Below, piece by piece: positions 1 to 4,861 of a stretch of 6,535 nucleotides of DNA. The translations under genes were made by a program, and so were the position numbers. Within the stretch, counting starts at the first letter, position 1; each line of letters starts with the position of its first letter. The notes below the pieces were generated by a model, which saw only the letters and a program-made list of their open reading frames with translations, did not search any database and had not been told where the DNA came from. The DNA comes from Anaerolineae bacterium (GTDB taxonomy: Bacteria > Chloroflexota > Anaerolineae > Anaerolineales > Anaerolineaceae): contig JACRAG010000129.1 of the NCBI GenBank assembly GCA_016213455.1, positions 1 through 6,535 of the forward strand, given 5' to 3'.

Positions 1-642
1 ATCACCCAGTGGCTGGAAGAAGTACAGCGCGACTACTCGCACCCCGCCATCGTGGGTTGGTGCCCACTCAACGAAACCTGGCAGGCCATCACCAGCCGCA
101 TATCCGACCTGGATGACGTGACCTTTGGCATGTTCCTGGCTACCAAAGCCGCCGACCAGACCCGCCCGGTGCTGGATGCTTCCGGTTATTCGCACCGCGT
201 GCCGCAGACCGACATCTACGACTGCCATGATTACGAGCAGGACCCCGCCCGCTTCGCGGAGAACCACGCCGGAACACGCCTGGGCCAACCTTTCGTCAAC
301 AAGGGCTGGCCGCAGAAGGAGGATGTTTTCTCGGTACCTTATCGGGGGCAGCCCTTCTTCGTCTCCGAATTTGGCGGAATCTGGTGGAATCCGCGCGCCG
401 CAGAGGGCGAATATTCCTGGGGCTACGGCAACCGCGTGCGCAACATTGACGAGTGGTACGCGCGCTTTCAGGGCCTGTGCGACGTGCTGCTGGACGACCC
501 GGCCATGTTCGGCTACTGCTACACGCAGCTGACCGACGTGTTTCAGGAGCAGAACGGCCTGTATTACTTTGACCGCGAAGCCAAGTTTGACCTGGCCCGC
601 CTGCACGCCATCCAGACCCGCAAAGCTGCGATTGAGGAGTGA
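1..642 (+). CDS. Glycoside hydrolase family 2 enzyme, C-terminal part (5' end cut by window)
   Basis: The reading frame is open from base 1, so only the last 213 residues are present. They hold the second half of a GH2 TIM barrel, the family of beta-galactosidases, beta-glucuronidases and beta-mannosidases, which hydrolyse beta-glycosides by a retaining mechanism. The segment HPAIVGWCPLNETW carries the Asn-Glu pair typical of the GH2 acid/base (Glu codon 73-75). The segment FFVSEFGG carries the expected nucleophile (Glu codon 367-369). Both catalytic glutamates are therefore seen, and the fold appears intact up to a normal stop. The missing N-terminal part should hold the sugar-binding and immunoglobulin-like sandwich domains. 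No C-terminal domain follows the barrel. Sugar specificity cannot be read from this piece, and whether the enzyme is exported cannot be judged without its N-terminus. The gene runs directly into the M28-like gene, 5 bp after its stop, which suggests one transcript. Confidence 0.9.
   Translation: MTQWLEEVQRDYSHPAIVGWCPLNETWQAITSRISDLDDVTFGMFLATKAADQTRPVLDASGYSHRVPQTDIYDCHDYEQDPARFAENHAGTRLGQPFVNKGWPQKEDVFSVPYRGQPFFVSEFGGIWWNPRAAEGEYSWGYGNRVRNIDEWYARFQGLCDVLLDDPAMFGYCYTQLTDVFQEQNGLYYFDREAKFDLARLHAIQTRKAAIEE
634..639 (+). promoter_or_regulatory. Shine-Dalgarno site inside the GH2 3' end, for the M28-like gene
   Basis: GAGGAG lies 8 bases before the ATG at 648 and is read within the last codons of the GH2 gene, whose stop is at 640-642. 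This decides the start of the downstream gene: ATG 648 has ideal spacing. The in-frame GTG at 639 overlaps the site itself and has no site of its own. The arrangement suggests translational coupling. Confidence 0.8.
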
Positions 643-647
643 CCTGT

Positions 648-1865
648 ATGCCCGCATCCGACTTCATCCGCACCTGGCTGGAGCACATCCGTGTGCTCTC
701 TGTCGAAATTGGCCCGCGCGGCTCCACCACCGAAGGCGAGCGGCGCGGCGCCGAATACTGCCGGCGCACCTTTGAACGCCTGGGCCTGACCCCTGTTTGG
801 GAGAGTTTCAGCAGCGCCAAATCCATCTTCCAACCCCACCTGCTGGGCAGCCTGATGATGCTGGCGGGCTTCGCCCTGTACGCGCTGGGCGGCGTTCACG
901 GACAACGCCTGGGCGCGCTGATCTCCATCCTGGCGCTGGTCTCCGAACTGCAGGAACTGGGGTTCCAAAACAACCTGTTCCGCCTGCTGGTGCCCAAAGG
1001 GCAGAGCCAGAACGTGTTTGCCGTCGTCCCGCCCTCCGGCGAACACCGGCGCGACCTGCTGGTGATCGGGCACATCGACACACAGCGCACGCCCTTCATC
1101 TTCCGCACCCCGGCGCTGGTGGAAGCTTACAAAGCCTTCACCACCGTGGCGTTTGTCACCTTTGCGCTGCAGGCGCTGGCCTTCAGCGTGGGCGGGCTGT
1201 TGGGTGGGTTGATCGGCGGCTTTTTGGGCTGGCAGATGGACTGGAGCGGCTTGTGGCTGGCGGGCATCCCGGCTGCGTTGAGCGCGCTGGTGCTGGCTGC
1301 CATCTGCATCGAGGCCGACCGCTCCCCCTTCACCGCCGGCGCCAACGACAACGCCTCCGCGGTGGGCATGGTGCTGGCATTGGCTGAGGAATTCAAGGTG
1401 CGCCCGCTGCAGCACACCCGCGTGTGGTGCGTGTGCACCGGCTGCGAGGAAGTACAGCACTACGGCATGATCGACTTCTTGAAGCGCCACCGCGCCGAGC
1501 TGGTGGATCCGCGAGCGCTGGTCTTCGAACTGCTGGGCTGCGCCGGTCCGGCCTGGTTGACCCGCGAGGGCATCATCGTGCCCTTTAAACCGGACGCCGG
1601 GCTGGCTGCCCTGGCCGAAACCCTGGCTGTCGAACACCCCGATTGGGGCGCCTACCCGGTGAAGATCAGCGGCGGCAACTCAGAACTGGCCGACTGCGCC
1701 AGCGCCGGCGTGCCTGCCATCACCCTGTTTGGGCTGGCCCCCAACGGCGAAGCGCCCCACTGGCACCAGGTTGGCGACACCTTCGACAAGATCCGCCCAC
1801 CGGTGATGGAAAAGACCTGGGCATTCACCCAGGCCATGATCCAGCGCATCGACCAGGGCGACTAA
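648..1865 (+). CDS. M28-family zinc metallopeptidase with membrane segments inserted in the catalytic domain
   Basis: The protein has 405 residues and all five M28 metal-site motifs in order. These are H142-I-D144 (usual HxD), D234 in GANDNAS (usual DDNAS, bridging Asp), E267-E268 in TGCEEV (catalytic base and zinc ligand), E294 in VFELLG (usually an Asp in LDMIG-type motifs), and H373 in HWHQVGDT (usual HTxxDT). It is therefore probably a two-zinc exopeptidase-type enzyme (aminopeptidase-like), substrate unknown. Hydrophobic stretches at about 65-83 and 88-99 precede the first motif. Two more, about 164-194 (Gly-rich) and 202-221, lie between the first and second metal ligands, where soluble M28 enzymes normally have only a short loop. 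An even number of spans in each block would keep all ligands on one side of the membrane. No signal peptide is seen. ATG 648 is chosen for its GAGGAG site at good spacing. The gene is coupled to the GH2 gene. Family assignment is firm, activity is inferred, and an inactive or non-peptidase member (for example a cyclase-like one) is possible. Confidence 0.85.
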   Translation: MPASDFIRTWLEHIRVLSVEIGPRGSTTEGERRGAEYCRRTFERLGLTPVWESFSSAKSIFQPHLLGSLMMLAGFALYALGGVHGQRLGALISILALVSELQELGFQNNLFRLLVPKGQSQNVFAVVPPSGEHRRDLLVIGHIDTQRTPFIFRTPALVEAYKAFTTVAFVTFALQALAFSVGGLLGGLIGGFLGWQMDWSGLWLAGIPAALSALVLAAICIEADRSPFTAGANDNASAVGMVLALAEEFKVRPLQHTRVWCVCTGCEEVQHYGMIDFLKRHRAELVDPRALVFELLGCAGPAWLTREGIIVPFKPDAGLAALAETLAVEHPDWGAYPVKISGGNSELADCASAGVPAITLFGLAPNGEAPHWHQVGDTFDKIRPPVMEKTWAFTQAMIQRIDQGD

Positions 1866-1941
1866 GAATAAACCCTTTTCAGGTTCGGAGCATAACTTTT
1901 CATCTTTGCCGATAGCAAGTCGTTGTGAACTACAACTCGGG

Positions 1942-4035
1942 TCATACCACCACAACAGCAGATTGTGGTGGTATGTTAATTTCGTTTTCGACAGAGATCC
2001 ATCGAGGCTCATCTACCAACCGGTAAAGTGACAAAGCGCCATCCGGAACCCGCACATTGACTGTGATCTGATTTTTTTCATCATAATTACAAATCACCAA
2101 ACCTATAGCGCCTGTCTTTGCATTCCTGTACACCGCATACGGATGATGAATTTCCGCCCCATGTCTTACTTCGACCCCAACAGTATCCAGAAACTCACCC
2201 TCCCAGAAGAAGTCACGCAATTCAGTGCGTAAGGCATCCATTTTTTGGCCATAAGCCAGAGTGGCTGGAAAATCCGCCAGACGTCCTTTGAAATTATATG
2301 GTTCGTAGCTTATGATATACCGGTACATTAAACACTGGTTGATCATGTTGCGATCATTAAATCCGGTCACAGCGGTCATTAATAATCCGTGCGGCTGGAG
2401 GTACCGCATGAGCGGAACATGCTTTTTATTTTCACTTCGATGATAGGATAGATGGTAGGTGTCATACATCCAATCCCAGTTGGCTTCACCTGCATAGAGG
2501 TAATCCGGTTGTTTGATTGCCGAAAGCCTGGAAAACCGTTGGATCAAGGCGTTGTCGCCGGCAAATATAGGTGCACCGTAGCGGTGTTCATGGCTCACAT
2601 CAAAACATTGCAGCGCCTGTCCGTGCCAGCTCGATTCATCATGCAGGATGCCATCAGCGCCCAAATCCAAAACTTTTTTAAACTCGGCTTCACATATTTT
2701 CATCCAATCATCACTCAAAAAACACATGGGGATCAGGCGTCGAGTATTGATATCCAATAATTGGGTAACCGTTTGATATTGGTAGCCGCTATAAACATAA
2801 TCATCACCATAGGGATCTTTCACAGCCAGGTTCCGCAATGATTGCCGATACCATTCCGAAGCCCGATCAGCCCAAATAAATTTCGTAAACAAGACCACCT
2901 TGATGCCCATATCCTGAATTTCGCTGATGGCCTGTTTGAATTCATCAGCACTACCCAATCGCGGATCAGTCGAATGAGAAGGGTTGCCCTGGTCCTGCCC
3001 ACCGTCATTCCAACCCACCAATTGAATAGCACGCACGCCATGTCGGGCGCACTCTCGTCCAACTTCGACCAATTCTCGATAAGAAATACGAAGTTCATCT
3101 TCCGGTGAATTCATTTGAATTTGTTGCCAGGCGTGTGGCTCGGTAACCCAATCCGGCAATTGAGGCAATCGCATCCAGCTTTCGCGCCAACGTTTATATA
3201 GATCAACCCCGGCATGCCAGCCGCCCGTATACGTGGCTATTGCGATTGGTGTGAGATACCGTGTTTCGCCAGGTTGAATCATCGGGACGTGCACCGCTGC
3301 AAAACGTGTGCAAACCGGCTGGTTAGCGTTTATATCCTTTTCAGGCACACGGCTGTCAATAGAGCTTTCGTATCCAGGCAGCAGTTCTAACATCCAGGCG
3401 ACAACTTCGTAGCTTCTCTCGCGCACACCTACGTACAATCCCTGAAGCTCACCGCGCAGCAGAATGAACGGCGCCTGGGGTGGTGTTGCAAGACAAGGTG
3501 CTCCCCCCAACAGCGTTGGATGATCTACACCATAATATCCACGTGTATTCTGGAAGGCAGGCCATATGCTTTGTTCGGCAGCGCTATCATATTGATAGGT
3601 GAAGGTCTTGAAATAAGCCTCATTGGCCGGATGTTTTATATCTCCAATATAGGGGCAATATACATTCTCCACGACATAACCGGAGTGGTTTTCCACTTTC
3701 ATAAAAAATACCGCCTGGTCTTCCAAGAGGCTGACTGTCAACTCCAGGTGGATATCGAGCTTTCCACCCACCTCCGACTCCACTGAATCCCACACAAAAG
3801 TGATCGAAGAACTGTCGAGAGCCTGTGAATACGATGAAAGCGTTTGTTTCTCTCCCAAAACCGGATTGTTCCGCAACTCATCAGAAATTGGCACCAACAG
3901 ACGAAAAGCCAAACCCAATTCCGGCCGGTCGAAGATCTTCCACCCGGTCCGAGGAGCATACAACCGAATGAGTGCACCAGTTTGGCGACTAAACTCCAAA
4001 CGAATAGATTGATTTTCCAAGAGGATTGAGTTCAT
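1942..4035 (-). CDS. DUF6259-like TIM-barrel protein, putative glycoside hydrolase of unknown specificity
   Basis: The protein has 697 residues and neither signal peptide nor membrane span, so it is probably cytoplasmic. Residues about 1-280 look like a beta-sandwich, about 290-590 like a TIM barrel, and about 610-697 like a C-terminal beta-sandwich, the layout of many alpha-glycosidase-like enzymes. Conserved-looking barrel segments are LVGWNDGGQDQGNPSH (339-354), VVLFTKFIWADR (380-391), LLDINTRRLIPMCFLS (426-441), GADGILHDESSWH (459-471) and YAGEANWDWM (514-523). By position at barrel strand ends, D466 or E467 and E517 are candidate catalytic acids. I recall such segments from the DUF6259 family, whose biochemistry I do not know; the link rests on memory. 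ATG 4035 is preferred because the following residues begin the sandwich. An in-frame GTG at 4080 would add 15 residues but has no ribosome binding site, and ATG 4035 itself has only a weak A-rich one. The gene is more AT-rich than its neighbours. It is convergent with the M28-like gene and separated from ferritin by a terminator. Confidence 0.75.
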   Translation of the reverse strand: MNSILLENQSIRLEFSRQTGALIRLYAPRTGWKIFDRPELGLAFRLLVPISDELRNNPVLGEKQTLSSYSQALDSSSITFVWDSVESEVGGKLDIHLELTVSLLEDQAVFFMKVENHSGYVVENVYCPYIGDIKHPANEAYFKTFTYQYDSAAEQSIWPAFQNTRGYYGVDHPTLLGGAPCLATPPQAPFILLRGELQGLYVGVRERSYEVVAWMLELLPGYESSIDSRVPEKDINANQPVCTRFAAVHVPMIQPGETRYLTPIAIATYTGGWHAGVDLYKRWRESWMRLPQLPDWVTEPHAWQQIQMNSPEDELRISYRELVEVGRECARHGVRAIQLVGWNDGGQDQGNPSHSTDPRLGSADEFKQAISEIQDMGIKVVLFTKFIWADRASEWYRQSLRNLAVKDPYGDDYVYSGYQYQTVTQLLDINTRRLIPMCFLSDDWMKICEAEFKKVLDLGADGILHDESSWHGQALQCFDVSHEHRYGAPIFAGDNALIQRFSRLSAIKQPDYLYAGEANWDWMYDTYHLSYHRSENKKHVPLMRYLQPHGLLMTAVTGFNDRNMINQCLMYRYIISYEPYNFKGRLADFPATLAYGQKMDALRTELRDFFWEGEFLDTVGVEVRHGAEIHHPYAVYRNAKTGAIGLVICNYDEKNQITVNVRVPDGALSLYRLVDEPRWISVENEINIPPQSAVVVV
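1943..1975 (+). terminator. Perfect 13-bp hairpin, probable terminator of the GH2-M28 transcript
   Basis: The left arm CATACCACCACAA (1943-1955) and right arm TTGTGGTGGTATG (1963-1975) are exact reverse complements around a 7-base loop. On the plus strand the hairpin is followed by TTAATTTCGTTTT, an imperfect U-rich tract, so it could terminate the M28-like transcript about 80-110 bases after its stop. On the minus strand no T-run follows, so for the opposing gene it would at most form a 3'-end stem. It lies inside the coding end and stop codon of that opposing gene. The hairpin is certain; its function as terminator is inferred. Confidence 0.6.
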
Positions 4036-4085
4036 GAGTACTTTTCTGGGCTGAAAGAAAATAAGTTGACTGTGATCCACACCAA

Positions 4086-4114
4086 ACCATATTGCCTTGT
4101 CAAGGCACGATCAA
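4086..4114 (-). promoter_or_regulatory. Candidate sigma-70-type promoter of the DUF6259-like gene
   Basis: Read on the minus strand, TTGATC (bases 4109-4114) and TATGGT (4086-4091) are separated by exactly 17 bases. Each hexamer matches the consensus at four of six positions. A start of transcription near 4078-4080 would leave a leader of about 45 bases before ATG 4035. A full TTGACA also occurs on the same strand (4098-4103) but has no good -10 at the right distance. The assignment is by pattern only. Confidence 0.4.
4093..4107. promoter_or_regulatory. 15-bp palindrome in the promoter spacer, operator candidate
   Basis: TGCCTTG-T-CAAGGCA is a perfect inverted repeat with 7-bp arms around one base. 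It fits within the 17-base spacer between the candidate -35 and -10 elements of the DUF6259-like gene. A repressor bound here would block the promoter. No regulator gene is in the window. The odd-length centre argues against a classic LacI-family site, which has a central CG. Confidence 0.45.
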
Positions 4115-4150
4115 GATTTTAACACAATCAATCCGGTGTATCTTGCCAAT

Positions 4151-4181
4151 AAAAGAGGCGGCTCAACAAGCCGCCTCTTTT
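4151..4181 (-). terminator. Intrinsic terminator of the ferritin gene
   Basis: AAAAGAGGCGGCT (4151-4163) and AGCCGCCTCTTTT (4169-4181) form a perfect 13-bp stem with a 5-base loop and a GC-rich core. Read on the minus strand it begins 18 bases after the ferritin stop and ends in TTTTATT, the classic form. The A-tract/T-tract symmetry would let it work in both directions. It separates ferritin from the downstream DUF6259-like gene on the same strand, which therefore needs its own promoter. Confidence 0.9.
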
Positions 4182-4199
4182 CGTTTCGATGAAAACCTA

Positions 4200-4688
4200 T
4201 TATCCGCGCGAAGCCAGCATCCCATTGATCTGGAACAGCGCGTTGACCGAATCGCCGGCCATCTTGAGCCATTCGAGCACCATGGTGGCGTTCTTTTCTT
4301 CTTCCACCTGCTCCTTGACGAACCAGTTCAGGAATTCCTGGCTGGCATAGTCATTGTCTTTGACGGCGATGCTGTACAGCAGGTTGATGCGGGCAGTCAC
4401 GCTCTTCTCATGTTTGAGCACCTCTTCGAAGATCTCCACCGGCTTGCCGAAGGTGCTGGGCGGGGTTTCAATCGCCTGCAGGGTCACCTTGCCGCCGCGG
4501 TCGTGGATGTAACCGAAGAATTTGAGCGCGTGCTCCTGTTCTTCCTGGGCCTGTTTGGCCAGCCATTTGGCAAAACCGCCCCAATTGGCTTCTTCAAAAT
4601 GCGCCGACATCGCCAGATACAGGTAAGCCGAATACAGCTCAAACTTGATCTGGTTGTTCATTTCATCCGAAAGATTCTTGCTCAGCAT
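4200..4688 (-). CDS. ftnA: Non-heme bacterial ferritin (FtnA type)
   Basis: The protein has 162 residues, close to the usual length of about 165 for FtnA. Ferritin assembles into a 24-subunit shell that oxidises Fe(II) and stores it as a ferric mineral in the cytoplasm. The ferroxidase ligands stand at the same positions as in E. coli FtnA: E17, E50, H53, E94 and Q127. The site-C residues E49, E126 and E130, and Y24, are also present. The helices FELYSAYLYLAM, EEQEHALKFF and WFVKEQVEEEK are typical. Residue 52 is Glu rather than the heme-ligand Met of bacterioferritin, so heme binding is not expected. The start at 4688 is set by AAGGAG six bases upstream and by the normal family N-terminus. 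The frame stays open further upstream but runs into the promoter. The gene appears to be a single-gene unit with its own promoter and terminator. Confidence 0.97.
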   Translation of the reverse strand: MLSKNLSDEMNNQIKFELYSAYLYLAMSAHFEEANWGGFAKWLAKQAQEEQEHALKFFGYIHDRGGKVTLQAIETPPSTFGKPVEIFEEVLKHEKSVTARINLLYSIAVKDNDYASQEFLNWFVKEQVEEEKNATMVLEWLKMAGDSVNALFQINGMLASRG

Positions 4689-4694
4689 GTGGGT

Positions 4695-4700
4695 CTCCTT
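4695..4700 (-). promoter_or_regulatory. Ribosome binding site of ferritin
   Basis: AAGGAG on the minus strand lies six bases before ATG 4688. It rules out the longer in-frame start at 4787 and fixes the protein at 162 residues. Confidence 0.85.
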
Positions 4701-4720
4701 AATCGATGATTGTTTTAAGG

Positions 4721-4743
4721 CTGTCCGTATAGAAACTGGACAG
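4721..4743. repeat. Inverted repeat in the ferritin leader
   Basis: CTGTCC (4721-4726) and GGACAG (4738-4743) are exact reverse complements 11 bases apart. They lie about 8-30 bases downstream of the predicted transcription start of ferritin and about 33 bases before its start codon. It could be an operator with half-sites roughly 17 bases centre to centre, or a small leader hairpin. It does not match the Fur, DtxR or PerR consensus as I know them. Confidence 0.5.
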
Positions 4744-4758
4744 ATTTTGTCTAAGGAA

Positions 4759-4787
4759 ATTATAGATTTATTATCCAAGTAGATCAA
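4759..4787 (-). promoter_or_regulatory. Sigma-70-type promoter of ferritin
   Basis: On the minus strand a perfect TATAAT (bases 4759-4764) follows TTGATC (4782-4787, four of six matches) with a 17-base spacer. Transcription would start near 4751-4752, giving a leader of about 63 bases. The AT-rich stretch stands out against the GC-rich flanks. The -35 hexamer and spacing are the same as in the candidate promoter of the DUF6259-like gene. Confidence 0.8.
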
Positions 4788-4861
4788 GAGCTCTGCCGGG
4801 TTTGTTCAGGGTTTGCGCGGCACATTCGCAACATGGTTGGCGGAATCACCCGCCGGCGCGC

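Noticed and set aside
564..1637. A 357-codon open frame on the minus strand opposite the GH2 and M28 genes
   Set aside because: It is low-complexity (Gln, Ala, Gly, His) and antisense to two genes with intact catalytic motifs, so it is a shadow frame.
4036..4080. GTG start adding 15 residues to the DUF6259-like protein
   Set aside because: It has no ribosome binding site and lies about where transcription would begin. ATG 4035 matches the start of the folded domain better.
4071..4081. TGTG-ATC-CACA as a CRP-like site
   Set aside because: The half-sites are only 3 bases apart, whereas a CRP site needs TGTGA and TCACA six bases apart.
4092..4709. A 205-codon open frame on the plus strand covering ferritin
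   Set aside because: It runs through the terminator and antisense to a ferritin with all ferroxidase ligands.
4759..4777. ATAAT repeats at the ferritin promoter as a Fur or PerR box
   Set aside because: On the minus strand they are direct, not inverted, repeats, and are explained by the -10 element and AT-rich spacer.
4689..4787. In-frame N-terminal extension of ferritin by 33 residues
   Set aside because: It covers the promoter and leader, while the AAGGAG site and family length fix the start at 4688.
4839..4854. GGCGG-N6-CCGCC hairpin as terminator of the glycosyltransferase
   Set aside because: The stem has only 5 bp and no T-run follows on the minus strand.
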